Source of the DNA: Acidobacteriota bacterium
GTDB taxonomy: Bacteria; Acidobacteriota; Terriglobia; Terriglobales; Acidobacteriaceae
DNA length: 64,000 bases
Direction of reading: 5' to 3'
Assembly (NCBI GenBank): GCA_003225055.1
Contig: QIAU01000149.1
Span: 1-64,000, forward strand
The position numbers and the translations under genes are program-made. Shown piece by piece: positions 46,368-56,424 of the stretch. Under the pieces are notes generated by a model, which had not been told where the DNA came from, searched no databases, and saw nothing but the letters and a program-made list of their open reading frames with translations. Numbering within the stretch: position 1 is the stretch's first letter; each line of letters begins with the position of its first letter.

Positions 46368-47248
46368 CTGCCGTGTGCGATCGATGAAATCGCCGCGGCT
46401 AGCAATACCCCGAAGGCCAGCGCCGGTTTCACCCATCATTCACCTGCGTCGGCTATTGAAGCTGCCTCCGTGCACCGGATACATCGACGCGGAGGTACCG
46501 GGAGGGACTACGCTGCTACGTCAGCGGGCTTTTGACTATTACCGAGACCTCGAAGCCCATGCGCGAGAGGCCGCTCAGCAGCAAGGCGCAAGCCCTGACG
46601 GCCGAACTGGTTGAGGGGGATGAGGTGCAGGCGATCATGCAACGCGTAGAGAAAACCCAAAGCGACCTGCTATATAGTACTCGGCCTACACAGGCATTCC
46701 CTGCTGTTTAGCCGGCTGTGGAATCATACTGCCCACGATTTTTCGCAGCAGGTGATCAGCATCCTGGGAGTTCATTGAGCGGTGTGAAGATCGGCATTTG
46801 CCTGTGGCTGGCTTCGGACACTATCAGATGGCCAACGATGACGATGCGGTCGAAACGTGATATATCAAGACCAGCAGACTGCCCAACAGCTTTGCAAAAG
46901 TCTCCATCGGTCCCTTCCTTTGACTCTTGCGTCGAGAACAAGATCATCGGACAGAGCCGATGGAGATCAAAATTTCAAATATGTTTGGGTTTTAGTTGTG
47001 CCGACACCTCCTGAACAGCATCGAAAAACTTCGAATACTCAGTTAGGCGCACTGCCGAGAACAGGCGGGGATCGTCATCCTTTACGCCGCGTGCAGGCCA
47101 TTCTGCAAGCGTCGCTCGACCTCGGAGACCGCCGCGATCGCAAGTTGAGGAAATCTTGCAAACGGTTGATTTCAGAGCCGGACGGATTTATGGCGAGAGA
47201 CAACTCCCGGACATGTCTAGTTGAATTGATCTCACCTGGTGAACAGGG
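46368..47248 (+). other. No gene supported
   Basis: About 880 bp with scattered short frames. A 79-codon plus-strand frame at 46375-46614 and a 63-codon minus-strand frame at 46756-46947 have no recognised domain. CTCCATCGG near 46960 and CCGATGGAG-like sequence near 46900 could pair weakly. It may be decayed coding sequence. Confidence 0.35.
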
Positions 47249-48337
47249 ATGCCTAAGCAAAAGCTCAACGTAGCCATGATCGGCGCCGGTTTTATCGCCA
47301 AGGCGCACTCGAATGCATTTCAACAGGTCGGTCGCTTTTTCCCGACGCCTTTCGAATTCGGCCTGAGAGTAATCTGCGCGCGCAATCAGGCAAAGCTGGA
47401 GGTCATGGCTTCGCATTGGGGATGGCAGGAAGTCAGCACGGACTGGCGGGAGATTGTCAGCCGAAAGGACGTTCAAGTTGTTGACATCGCCGTGCCCAAC
47501 GCTCTTCACGGTCCGATCGCCCTCGCCGCCGCCGCAGCCGGAAAAATACTCCTGTGCGAGAAGCCTTTAGCCGTGTCGCTGGAAGAGGCCGAGAACATGG
47601 CTAAGGCGGCGCATCACGTGCCCAACCTGGTCTGGTTTAATTACCGGCGGGTACCTGCCGTCGCATTTGCCAAGAAGTTGATCGAGGAAGGGCGTCTGGG
47701 CGAAGCCTTTCATTACCGTGCTCTGTACCTTAACCAATCAGGAAATGATCCCGCGAAAGCTTCAGGATGGCGCTACCAGCGCGCCCAGGCCGGGTCAGGC
47801 GCCACCGGAGATTTGCTCGCCCACTCGATCGATACGGCCCTCTACCTCAACGGGCCGATTACCCAGCTCTTCGCGATGACTCGCACATTTTTTCCGAATC
47901 GCGATGTGGACGATGCCGTGGTGCTGATGTGCCGCTTCGCCAATGGCAGCATGGGAACGTTTGAGGCCACCCGTTACGGGATTGGGTGTCGCAATCGCAA
48001 TGCATTCGAGATGAATGGATCGAAGGGTATGGTGCGTTTCAACCTTGAAGACATGAACTGGTTAGAGTTCTTCGACGCTAGCGAGGCACCCCGCTTCGAG
48101 GGCAGCCGAAAAATCATGGTAACCGGGCCCGATCATCCTTATTGGGAGAATTTCTGGAAGCCAGGCCACATCATTGGCTACGAGCATACCTTTATCGCCA
48201 CTCTGGGAGACTTCCTCGCGAGCCTGGAACGGAAGCAGCCATTTCACCCCAATTTCGACGATGCTGTGGCGGTGCAACGAGTGCTGGATGCGGTTGAACG
48301 TTCGGCGACAGCCCGGAATTGGGTGTCGTTGGTCTGA
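47249..48337 (+). CDS. Gfo/Idh/MocA-family sugar oxidoreductase
   Basis: A 362-residue NAD(P)-dependent dehydrogenase. The Rossmann start is LNVAMIGAGFIAKAHSNAF. The conserved EKP motif is ILLCEKPLAVSLEEAENMA with the catalytic lysine, and the active-site histidine lies in GDLLAHSIDTALYLNGPI. The C-terminal sheet domain contains TFEATRYGIGCRNRNAFEMN. Family members oxidise or epimerise sugars or inositols. No signal peptide, so it is cytoplasmic. It lies beside the TonB receptor region and may process an imported sugar, which is inference. Confidence 0.88.
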   Translation: MPKQKLNVAMIGAGFIAKAHSNAFQQVGRFFPTPFEFGLRVICARNQAKLEVMASHWGWQEVSTDWREIVSRKDVQVVDIAVPNALHGPIALAAAAAGKILLCEKPLAVSLEEAENMAKAAHHVPNLVWFNYRRVPAVAFAKKLIEEGRLGEAFHYRALYLNQSGNDPAKASGWRYQRAQAGSGATGDLLAHSIDTALYLNGPITQLFAMTRTFFPNRDVDDAVVLMCRFANGSMGTFEATRYGIGCRNRNAFEMNGSKGMVRFNLEDMNWLEFFDASEAPRFEGSRKIMVTGPDHPYWENFWKPGHIIGYEHTFIATLGDFLASLERKQPFHPNFDDAVAVQRVLDAVERSATARNWVSLV

Positions 48338-48594
48338 GATGCTCTAAGTCCCCCGTGCTCACTGAGGACGCTTAGGTCGAATCCGCCATATATCTGCCCG
48401 GCGGCAAGCACACTGCCGTCCAGCTCTTGATTTCGCGAATGCCCTTCTTCTCACGTTGGGCTTTTGCTTTGCAAGACGCCCAAGTAGCACTTTTGCTCAC
48501 CGTTATTGCCCAGCAGTCAGATCAGCAAGAGCTAAGGAAACTTCAAGAAATTCCGAACCAGGCAAAGCCTGGCCCGGAGGACCGATGCACGCGG
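48338..48594 (+). other. Convergent spacer
   Basis: Spacer between the oxidoreductase and the TonB receptor, which converge. No terminator with a clear T run and no gene is visible. Confidence 0.3.
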
Positions 48595-51500
48595 CTAGAA
48601 TGCGAACTTCAAACCAAACTGAATGAGTCTAGGGTCATTGATTGTATTGGTCACGACTCCAAAGTTGGCGTTGTTCGCGCTGCAGCAAGTCCCGTTAGGC
48701 GGCCCGAACTGAGGCCGGTTGAATAGATTGAAGAACTCGGTGCGGAATTCAAGGTTCAGCCTTTCGTCCGGACCGAAGCTGGTTTTCTTGAACAGCGCAA
48801 AATCCCAGTTGTTGATGCCTTCCTGGCGCAAGCTAGAATCGACGCGCGCCTCGTTGCCGAATCCCCAGTCGGGAGGTGGGGTAAAACACGCGGCGTTGAA
48901 CCATCCACCCAGTTTCGACGTGGCATCCGCGGACACTGACGTGTGACAGCCAGGTACAACATTGGGTCTGAGAGTCCCGATTCCGAGACCAAGACCGGAA
49001 AGGGCGGTCCCTTTACCGTAGCTGATCTTCACCGGGAAGCCGCGCTGGAATGTCGTAACCCCATCAATTCCCCAGCCAGAAACCAGCTTACCGGTAGCTC
49101 CGGTGGCACTTCCCAGGAACCTCTTTCCCCGGCCAAAGGGAAGGTCAAGTACATAGCTGATAGCCAGGCGCTGCGAGACGTCTTGCGATGAGACAGAGCG
49201 CTCACCCTTCAGATTATTCCAATCCTGGATGCTGCCCACGCCGCCACTCGTTCCACCTTCCAGCCAGGATGTAAGTGTATCTGTGTTGGATAGAAGTTTG
49301 GCGTTAGTGTAGGCAACGAGCATGGTGCCACCACCGGAGAACCGTCTCGTCACTGTCGCCTGCAGCGAATTGTAGTTACTGCTGCAACAGCCGAAGCCGT
49401 TAAACTGTAACCCCGAATACTGGGGGAAGGGCCGGTCAAGCTGCCCCTGGATGAGCTTTCCCGGCTGCAAATTGCCAGGAAGATTCACGCTAAAGGGATA
49501 CGTTGTCACCGGCTGCGCGATCGTCACTGGCTGACCTGCAGCCGCTTGCGCAGCCGCCTGAGCGATGAAATGGTCGGGTATCTGGTTGACGTTGGTATTA
49601 AATTGCTCGAGATGGACTCCATGCGAGCCAGCATAGGCAACATCGGCAAAGAAACCGCCCGGCAGTTCGCGCTGTATGCCGATGTTCCACTGTTCGACGT
49701 ATCCATATTGCTGGCGCGTATACGCCGTGGCTGACAGAGGCTGCTGCGCAATGCCATAAAGCGAGACGTTGGGTTGCGGGTTGCGGCCGGGCACAGGAAC
49801 CAACGTTGTACCGAATGGACCCGGCGTAGCACAGGTGAAGTTAGTAAACCCGGGTGCCGATAACGTGCAGTTGCTGGCGTTCGTGTCCGTGGGACTCGCA
49901 GGACCCAACCGGCTGGAAGGAGTCAATCCTTGGTCAACACTGGCGAAGAAAGGCGAGGTAGCACTGCTAACCGGATCGATGTATGGGTTGGTCCCGAACG
50001 AGACGTAGTTGGGAATAAAAAAGATTCCATATCCACCGCGAATTACCGTCTTCCGATCGAAGCTGTAAGCGAAGCCAAGTCTTGGCATGAACTCCTTCTT
50101 CGAAAGCGACAGGTTGTTCCTGCTGTCATTTACACCAGTCTTGACCAGGAACAGATCGCCGGGGCATGGACTGCCCGCGGCACCGCTGCAACCCGTCACA
50201 GAGGAGTTAGTGACGCTTGGGTTGAAATACGTCATGCGATCAAAACGCTCCGACCACGGACCTTGCAGTTCATATCGCAGACCGAGGTTAAGCGTGAGCT
50301 TACTGGTAGCGTGCCAGTTGTCGCCGAAGTACAACGCGCGATAAGTCTGCTTCCCAGAAACTGGCCCGGAAATGACCAAAGAACCAGTGGTCTGATTACC
50401 GAACGCCGCACCAGTCCCAAGCCCATATCCCAGCAAGAAGTCAGCGAAATCAAGTCCACCCGTGGCCCCTTTTGCATTTCTGGCAAGGCTCTGTGTCCAG
50501 GATCCATTGAATGAAATGAGCCCCCCTCCGGTATTGGTTTGAAGGTAATTGTCATAGCCCATCTCAAGCTGGCCACCCCAAACATAGGTGTGGCGGCCAC
50601 GTATCATCGTGATCTGGGGCGACAAATTCCATTGTGTGTTGTGGTCATCAATGGAACTCTGTCCCTGGCTGCAAGTGATGTTGGTGTCGCTAATTCCGAA
50701 ACAGGGCGTGAGCGGAGTGCGCTCGCTCTTGGGCACCGGTGCATTGTAGGCTGCCGGCCAACCCTCTTGGGTCATGTCAAACCCAGCGTTGATCGGTAGG
50801 CGCAGATAATGGAACCGGCTGGCGCTGATATTGATATCAGCTATGGTCCTTGAGCTGATCGCGTAGTTGTAGCCGATGGCAACGCTTTTGCTGCGAGTGT
50901 TTTCCTGGCAGCGGTCCTTGCAAAGACCGGTGCCGAAGGGATCCTGCGCCAGGCTCAACAATTTCCAGTAAGTAAAGCGACCAAATATACGTTGCCTGCT
51001 GTTGATGTTTTGGTCCGCCCGAGCCACATATTCGTCGATGTCCCCGCCGGTGCTGGCGGCCTTAACGAAATTGTTAACCAATCCGCCGTTCGTTGGAGAC
51101 GGAATGTACTTCAACAAGAACTGAGATGTAACATTGATCCGATTCGTAGAGATGATATTGCCTGAAAATGGTGTGCGTGGACATGTAGTGTTGGCTGTGG
51201 CTGGGCAACTAGGATCGACCGTGAGCGGATCATAGATGATAGGAAGGCCGGCTTGGGAGAAATCGCCTCCCCGCTCTGCGAGAGTCGGAACTGTGGTGGT
51301 AAACACTGTACCCGTCCGCAAACGGAAGCCTTCATAGCTACCAAAGACGAAAGTCCTGTCTTTGATCACTGGCCCGCCGATCGTGGCCCCAAATTGATTC
51401 TGGGTGAAGGCCGGAGGCTCGTTCTTTTGGCCGAGCTGTATCTCTTGTCTCTTATTAAAAAACTGGTTGGCGTTGAAAAGCTTATTCCGGAGATACTCAT

Positions 51501-52278
51501 AAGCTGAGCCGTGCCACTCGTTGGTCCCGGATTTCGTGACCAAATTGATGACACCGCCCGAGAACTTGCCCCATTCCGGTCCAAGATTGTTGTATTGGAC
51601 CTTAAACTCCGATATCGAATCTTGCGTCGGGACCACCAGCGGCAAGTTGATGTAGCCAATGTTGAGTGGCTGGCCATCCAGATATTCCGCACCTTGGTTG
51701 GCGAAAGATCCTCCGATCTGATAATTGGCGAAGTCAAACGGGTTCTTGCCAACGACCGTGCCGGTAGTATTTCCTTGCGGAATCACCGATGGAGCCACGG
51801 CCGTAAGGTTGTAAATATTCCGTCCATTCAAGGGCAACTCGTTGGCCTTGCGCTGCTCGACGACTTGGCCTAGGGACGACGTTTCTGTCTGTAGAAGTGG
51901 GGTTTCGGCGGTTACCGTGACGGTTTCGTTTGCTTGACCGACCTGCAGAGCTGTGTCGATTTTCGTCGTCTGCTGCACCTCGACCACGACAGGCTCGCGA
52001 GTGACGCGCTTGAAACCTTGCTTCTCGACGTCGATCCGGTAGCTTCCCGGAATCAAGTTCACAAAGGTGTACAGCCCATCGCTGCCCGTCGATTGTGTGC
52101 GTTTTTCCATCGTGCCCAGATTGGTCAGCGTAACCTGAGCATCCGGTATGGCGGCGCCGGAGGGATCCGTTACGGAGCCGGCAATCGCACCATATGTGCT
52201 CTGCCCTCGCGCCGAGGCAATCGCGAAGAAGACGACGGATAGAGAAAGAATTAGAGTAAGGAGTCTAGAAGACGACAT
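48595..52278 (-). CDS. Oar-like TonB-dependent receptor with carboxypeptidase-regulatory domain
   Basis: A 1227-residue outer-membrane receptor of the large type common in Acidobacteriota. A Sec signal (LLTLILSLSVVFFAIASARG) is followed by a carboxypeptidase-regulatory/CNA-B-like domain (residues 28-115: YGAIAGSVTDPSGAAIPDAQ, YTFVNLIPGSYRIDVEKQGF), a plug (ETSSLGQVVEQRKANELPLN, GRNIYNLTAVAPSV) and a 22-strand-type barrel ending INDPRLIQFGLKFAF with the terminal aromatic. Such receptors are thought to take up glycan fragments or siderophores using TonB. It is divergent from the CRTAC1/TPR pair across 450 nt, so they may share control. The cargo is unknown. Confidence 0.92.
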   Translation of the reverse strand: MSSSRLLTLILSLSVVFFAIASARGQSTYGAIAGSVTDPSGAAIPDAQVTLTNLGTMEKRTQSTGSDGLYTFVNLIPGSYRIDVEKQGFKRVTREPVVVEVQQTTKIDTALQVGQANETVTVTAETPLLQTETSSLGQVVEQRKANELPLNGRNIYNLTAVAPSVIPQGNTTGTVVGKNPFDFANYQIGGSFANQGAEYLDGQPLNIGYINLPLVVPTQDSISEFKVQYNNLGPEWGKFSGGVINLVTKSGTNEWHGSAYEYLRNKLFNANQFFNKRQEIQLGQKNEPPAFTQNQFGATIGGPVIKDRTFVFGSYEGFRLRTGTVFTTTVPTLAERGGDFSQAGLPIIYDPLTVDPSCPATANTTCPRTPFSGNIISTNRINVTSQFLLKYIPSPTNGGLVNNFVKAASTGGDIDEYVARADQNINSRQRIFGRFTYWKLLSLAQDPFGTGLCKDRCQENTRSKSVAIGYNYAISSRTIADINISASRFHYLRLPINAGFDMTQEGWPAAYNAPVPKSERTPLTPCFGISDTNITCSQGQSSIDDHNTQWNLSPQITMIRGRHTYVWGGQLEMGYDNYLQTNTGGGLISFNGSWTQSLARNAKGATGGLDFADFLLGYGLGTGAAFGNQTTGSLVISGPVSGKQTYRALYFGDNWHATSKLTLNLGLRYELQGPWSERFDRMTYFNPSVTNSSVTGCSGAAGSPCPGDLFLVKTGVNDSRNNLSLSKKEFMPRLGFAYSFDRKTVIRGGYGIFFIPNYVSFGTNPYIDPVSSATSPFFASVDQGLTPSSRLGPASPTDTNASNCTLSAPGFTNFTCATPGPFGTTLVPVPGRNPQPNVSLYGIAQQPLSATAYTRQQYGYVEQWNIGIQRELPGGFFADVAYAGSHGVHLEQFNTNVNQIPDHFIAQAAAQAAAGQPVTIAQPVTTYPFSVNLPGNLQPGKLIQGQLDRPFPQYSGLQFNGFGCCSSNYNSLQATVTRRFSGGGTMLVAYTNAKLLSNTDTLTSWLEGGTSGGVGSIQDWNNLKGERSVSSQDVSQRLAISYVLDLPFGRGKRFLGSATGATGKLVSGWGIDGVTTFQRGFPVKISYGKGTALSGLGLGIGTLRPNVVPGCHTSVSADATSKLGGWFNAACFTPPPDWGFGNEARVDSSLRQEGINNWDFALFKKTSFGPDERLNLEFRTEFFNLFNRPQFGPPNGTCCSANNANFGVVTNTINDPRLIQFGLKFAF

Positions 52279-52731
52279 ATAAGCACCCCCACACGCGGTT
52301 CATTGGCGTTCAGCAGTTGCGCCCATCATCGAGAAAGCAGTGAAACGTTCGTGACCGCCCCACTGCCTGCCACAAATCAACCCCACACGAAATTCGCGGC
52401 CTAACTTGCGGACGTGGATTAGAAGTGGCGATGTTTTTTCCATACCGTGACAAGATTGTCAAGCATTAATTTGGAAGCGGCGCTATTGATGGGTGCAAAA
52501 ATGATCGAGACGTTGGCATTGTGATTCGTCTGCGCGAAACCGACGCGGCGGCCTTAAGACCCTACGCTATTACATATTCTGGCTTACGGCTTTCTGTATA
52601 CATCTACACCTTTTCACATTTTTTGCGGCTTGCCGAATGGGCACTTCTTGAATGAAGGAACATGCAATCTCCGCGACTCAGCGGTATCCTGATGGCGTTC
52701 TGTTGCCCTCGTTGCAGTATTGGACTGAAGC
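52279..52731 (-). promoter_or_regulatory. Divergent intergenic region, promoters expected
   Basis: 450 bp between divergent genes with no coding signal. On the minus strand TTGACA occurs near 52457, a possible -35 for the receptor, but the -10 is poor at standard spacing. AT-rich blocks lie at 52430-52480 and 52565-52625. No repeat that would mark an operator stands out. Confidence 0.35.
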
Positions 52732-54351
52732 GTGTTGAAGAACCTGCTGTACGTGGTAATGTTTTCGGCTCTTGCGGCCCCGCTATTTGAGGTGAAGCTG
52801 CCGCGTGGAATAGATTTCACGCTGCGAAATTCGCCCACGTCCCAGAAGTATCTGATCGAGACCATGCCCGGGGGAGTCGCCCTGCTCGACTACAACAACG
52901 ACGGGCTACTCGACATTTTTCTGGTGAATGGCGGCCAGCTGAGCGATCCGATGAAGACGCCCGAGAACTTCGAGCGGCACGATCCACGCTACTGGAACCG
53001 GCTCTACCGGCAAAACCGCGACGGTAGCTTCACTGACGTAACCGAGGAGGCTGGCTTGGCGAAAGCCGGCGACGGCAACTACGGCATGGGAGTCGCGGTC
53101 GGCGACTACGATAATGATGGCTATCCCGACCTCTACGTCACCAGCTATGGAAAGAACATTCTTTACCATAACAACGGGAATGGCAGCTTTACTGACGTGA
53201 CCGCGAAGGCGGGTGTCGGTGGAGGAGGCTGGTCGGTTTCGGCGGGTTTCTTTGATTATGACAACGACGGCAAGCTGGATCTGTTTGTCACCCGCTACAT
53301 GGAATGGGATACGAAACACAGCAAGAGCTGCGGCGGCGAGTGGCATACCTACTGTCCGCCGGAAGAGTTCCCGGCTACAACCAACATTCTTTATCGCAAC
53401 CGCGGCGACGGCACATTCGAGGATGTCAGCCAACGCTCCGGGATCGCGTCGAAAAAAGGAAGAGCTTTGGGGGTGGCGTTCGCGGATTGCGACGACGATG
53501 GTTTCACCGACATCTACGTGGCTAACGACGGAATGCAGCAGTTTCTCTTTCACAACAACGGTGACGGTACGTTCACCGAGCGCGCTCTCGAAATGGGGTC
53601 AGGCCTCTCTCCGGACGGCAGGAGGTTGTCGGGCATGGGCGTTGTTTTTCAGGATTACGACAACGATGGCCGGCCCGACGTGATTGTCACTGAATTGCCG
53701 CGAGAGATTTACGGCCTTTATCACAACGACGGCAACGGATCCTTTAGTTACCGCAGTCTCGAAACCGGGCTGGGCGTGCTGTCGAGTGGAAGTTCAGGCT
53801 GGGGCGTCGGCCTGGAAGATTTTGACAATGATGGTTGGAAGGACTTGTTCGTTGCCCAAGGCCACGTTCTTGACAACGTAGAGAAAATCGACTCCTCACT
53901 CCATTATTGGGAGCTGCCGACGACGGCCATCAATCACAATGGCCGTTTCGAACGCACGGATTCCGGAAGCCCTTCCGCTGCAGCCGGGCGTGGAGCAGCG
54001 TTTGGCGACTTGAACAATGATGGCTGGCAAGACGCAGTGATGACCGTGCTCGGCGGTCCTCCGCAGATCTTTCTCAATCGCGGCGGGAAACAGCACTGGC
54101 TAGTCATTTCCCTGCGTGGTACGCGCAGCAACCGCGACGGCCTTGGGGCCCGAGTTCGGGTCAATGGGCAGACTCGATTTGCGACCACTGCCGGAAGTTA
54201 TCTCTCCGCAAGTGATAAGCGCCTGCATTTTGGGCTCGGGGCAGCGGAAACGGCCAAGGTAGAAATCGCCTGGCCCTCGGGCACGCGCCAGATTCTCAAC
54301 GACGTTCACGCCGACCAGTTTCTCGAAGTGCGCGAACCGGAGAAGCCGTGA
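52732..54351 (+). CDS. CRTAC1-like FG-GAP/VCBS repeat protein with ASPIC/UnbV domain
   Basis: A 539-residue exported protein. GTG 52732 gives a short signal (LKNLLYVVMFSALAAPLFEV). Seven FG-GAP/VCBS calcium-binding loops are visible: DYNNDGLLDIF, DYDNDGYPDLY, DYDNDGKLDLF, DCDDDGFTDIY, DYDNDGRPDVI, DFDNDGWKDLF and DLNNDGWQDAV, making a beta-propeller. The C-terminal ASPIC/UnbV domain is around RSNRDGLGARVRVNGQTRFA and LHFGLGAAETAKVEIAWPSG. It is translationally coupled to a TPR gene (4-nt overlap). Such pairs accompany Oar-like receptors in Acidobacteriota and Planctomycetota; the biochemical role is unknown. Confidence 0.9.
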   Translation: MLKNLLYVVMFSALAAPLFEVKLPRGIDFTLRNSPTSQKYLIETMPGGVALLDYNNDGLLDIFLVNGGQLSDPMKTPENFERHDPRYWNRLYRQNRDGSFTDVTEEAGLAKAGDGNYGMGVAVGDYDNDGYPDLYVTSYGKNILYHNNGNGSFTDVTAKAGVGGGGWSVSAGFFDYDNDGKLDLFVTRYMEWDTKHSKSCGGEWHTYCPPEEFPATTNILYRNRGDGTFEDVSQRSGIASKKGRALGVAFADCDDDGFTDIYVANDGMQQFLFHNNGDGTFTERALEMGSGLSPDGRRLSGMGVVFQDYDNDGRPDVIVTELPREIYGLYHNDGNGSFSYRSLETGLGVLSSGSSGWGVGLEDFDNDGWKDLFVAQGHVLDNVEKIDSSLHYWELPTTAINHNGRFERTDSGSPSAAAGRGAAFGDLNNDGWQDAVMTVLGGPPQIFLNRGGKQHWLVISLRGTRSNRDGLGARVRVNGQTRFATTAGSYLSASDKRLHFGLGAAETAKVEIAWPSGTRQILNDVHADQFLEVREPEKP

Positions 54352-55418
54352 TTCATATTTTCTTATTGCTCTGGCTGGCCTGGCAGACCGTTTCTCCGGA
54401 GGCGCTCCACCATCTGCAGGCCGGGATCGAGTCGGACAAACAGCGCCATTATGATGCGGCGATCGCCGAGTTCAAAAAACTGACCGAGCTCGAACCGACC
54501 TTAACGGCAGGGTTCATCAATCTCGGCGCCGCGTACATGGAAAAGCAGGATTACGCCTCCGCTACGCCGCCGCTGACGCGTGCCGTCGAACTGAGTCCTG
54601 ACCAGGCCGAGGCGCATCAACTGCTGGGTTACGCATTGCTCGCACAGGGTTACGCAGGGGAGGCAATTCCACACCTGCAGCGGGCGCACGAAGAAGGCGC
54701 CTTGGGCGTTGCCCAGATCGAAACCGGGCAATTACAGGACGCAGTCGTTAATTTACAGGCCGCGCTGGCCAAGCGGCCCAACGACCCTGATCTCCTGTAC
54801 TACCTTGGCCGGGCCAGCGGCCTGCTGTCGAAACAGTCCATCGATATGCTGCAGGCTGCCTATCCTGACTCTGCCCGCGCCCACCAGGCGATGGCAGAAA
54901 ACTATTTTGTTCTGCGGCAAATGCCACAGGCGGAAAAGGAATTCCATGCCGCCTTGCAATTACGGCCCGACACGCCGCATCTCCATCTCGAACTCGGCCT
55001 CGTCTATGCCGGAGCTTCGCAATGGGAGAAAGCCGAAGAGGAATTCCGTGCTGAGGCGAAATTGCAACCCGGCAGCGCGGAGGCTGCCTACCGGTTGGGC
55101 AATACGCTGCTGCAGGAGGGTAAAGTGCGTGAGGCGCGGGCAGAATTGCAGCGCGCCGACGGTTTGAAACCAGAAATGCCGGAGACTCTCTATGCGCTAG
55201 CGAAGGCGGCGTCCCTGGAAGGCGATTGGTCCGCCGCTGAGAAGGGGTGGGTTAAAGTGATCGGGCTCGAGAAGGCGAGCGATTTAGCCGCACAGGCGCA
55301 TTTTGCCCTGGCCAATCTCTACCGTAAGCAAGGAAAGACGGCAGAGGCGGAACGGGAAATGCAGGAATTCCAGAAACTGCAGAACACCGCAACCAATGCC
55401 GAGGGCTCGAACAAGTAG
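54348..55418 (+). CDS. TPR-repeat protein paired with CRTAC1-like protein
   Basis: A 356-residue protein built of about eight tetratricopeptide repeats after a short hydrophobic start (IHIFLLLWLAWQTVSPEAL). Typical units are YDAAIAEFKKLTELEPTLTA, YASATPPLTRAVELSPDQAE, QAEKEFHAALQLRPDTPHLH and WEKAEEEFRAEAKLQPGSAE. The GTG start overlaps the CRTAC1 stop by 4 nt. It is probably periplasmic or membrane-tethered and a scaffold for the CRTAC1 protein. No catalytic domain is present. Confidence 0.88.
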   Translation: MIHIFLLLWLAWQTVSPEALHHLQAGIESDKQRHYDAAIAEFKKLTELEPTLTAGFINLGAAYMEKQDYASATPPLTRAVELSPDQAEAHQLLGYALLAQGYAGEAIPHLQRAHEEGALGVAQIETGQLQDAVVNLQAALAKRPNDPDLLYYLGRASGLLSKQSIDMLQAAYPDSARAHQAMAENYFVLRQMPQAEKEFHAALQLRPDTPHLHLELGLVYAGASQWEKAEEEFRAEAKLQPGSAEAAYRLGNTLLQEGKVREARAELQRADGLKPEMPETLYALAKAASLEGDWSAAEKGWVKVIGLEKASDLAAQAHFALANLYRKQGKTAEAEREMQEFQKLQNTATNAEGSNK

Positions 55419-55813
55419 TCGCCAAAACAACTCAGGAAGTAGTCGGAATGCTCTTAGGCGAGAGGGGATGGGCATCCGGGCAGGCCGACCGCGCAAATCG
55501 AAGACAATGTCCTTTGCGCATGCTGACGGAGGCTGTCTGCATGAGTTTTCTGTGAACCTGGAACGCAGAACGAGGTATTCTGCGGTAGTTTACGGCTGGC
55601 GACTGGTGCAGGCGACAGCTGTCGTAAAGATGAGGCTGGACAACATTTCGGGGGACTCCGTGTATCGGCTCACATTCCCGCCTCATCCGGGAATGCCCAC
55701 TACGTATCGCGGATTTTGAGACGAATGCTTCAAAGCAGAGGACTGGAGACTGATCACCCGTGCTCCAAAGATCAAATTGATTGAAAGAACACGGACACTC
55801 ATTCAGACTCAAT
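55419..55813 (+). other. No gene supported
   Basis: A plus-strand frame at 55487-55719 (MSFAHADGGCLHEFSVNLER..., ending TYRGF) looks gene-like in composition but matches nothing I know. The rest is empty. Confidence 0.3.
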
Positions 55814-56029
55814 GATCCCGCAGAAAGAAAATTGCTCGCCGCGGCTGCGCCCGGCAACTCCGATCTGCACTGAAAATTGAGGTTGGTGAATGGAAACACG
55901 GGCGCGACAAATATCTGGGTGACATCTGTACCTCTTGAACACTATGACAAAACGCCTAGGCCGCCGGATCCTGTTGATGATATCAAGCCGCACCAAATCG
56001 TAAGCCTCAGAGTGGAAGCACAGCCGTGA
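55814..56029 (+). pseudogene. Unassigned protein remnant with one internal stop
   Basis: One frame reads DPAERKLLAAAAPGNSDLH, a TGA at 55871, then KLRLVNGNTGATNIWVTSVP, LEHYDKTPRPPDPVDDIKPH and QIVSLRVEAQP to a stop at 56027. Changing the TGA to TGG restores a continuous, well-composed sequence. I do not recognise the family. It lies directly before a PQQ dehydrogenase remnant and may be the end of a former neighbour. Confidence 0.4.
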
Positions 56030-56053
56030 AAGCCCGAACCCTAGTCTCAGGAA

Positions 56054-56424
56054 GGCACGACCTATTACGCAACGGCAGGGAAGCGGATTCGAAACGGGCC
56101 TTCGCAAAAGATCCTCCGTGCGTTCAAGCTGGACACCAATTCGCTGGCATGGAAATATCCTCAGACCAGGCCGGGCCGCTCAACGGGGGAACGATGAGGA
56201 CCGCGGGCGGCTTGGTGCTCTTCGGTGATGACGTCCAGTCGTTTGAAGCGGCGGATGCGAAGGATCCTAAGCCGCTGCGGCACTTCAACCCGGGCCAGGA
56301 CGTGAGCCCATCGCCAATGAATGACGCAATTTACGGGAAGCCGGACGTTGCGATTGCCGCGGGCAGCGACATTTTCAGTTTTGCATTACCCCTAACTTTC
56401 GACAACTCGAATCAGGAGGAATAA
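56054..56424 (+). pseudogene. PQQ-dependent alcohol dehydrogenase-type protein, C-terminal remnant
   Basis: Joined frames read GTTYYATAGKRIRNGPSQKI, LRAFKLDTNSLAWKYPQTRP, GRST, then after a one-base shift near 56190 GGTMRTAGGLVLFGDDVQSF, EAADAKDPKPLRHFNPGQDV, SPSPMNDAIYGKPDVAIAAG and SDIFSFALPL. This is the last propeller blade of quinoprotein (PQQ) dehydrogenases. The catalytic Asp and PQQ-binding blades are gone. Its TAA overlaps the ATG of the RidA gene (TAATG), so the two once formed an operon. Confidence 0.75.

Noticed and set aside
46756-46947. 63-codon minus-strand frame faintly like the end of a RadC protein
   Set aside because: The likeness (GLDISRFDRIVIVGH) is too weak and the JAB metal motif is absent.
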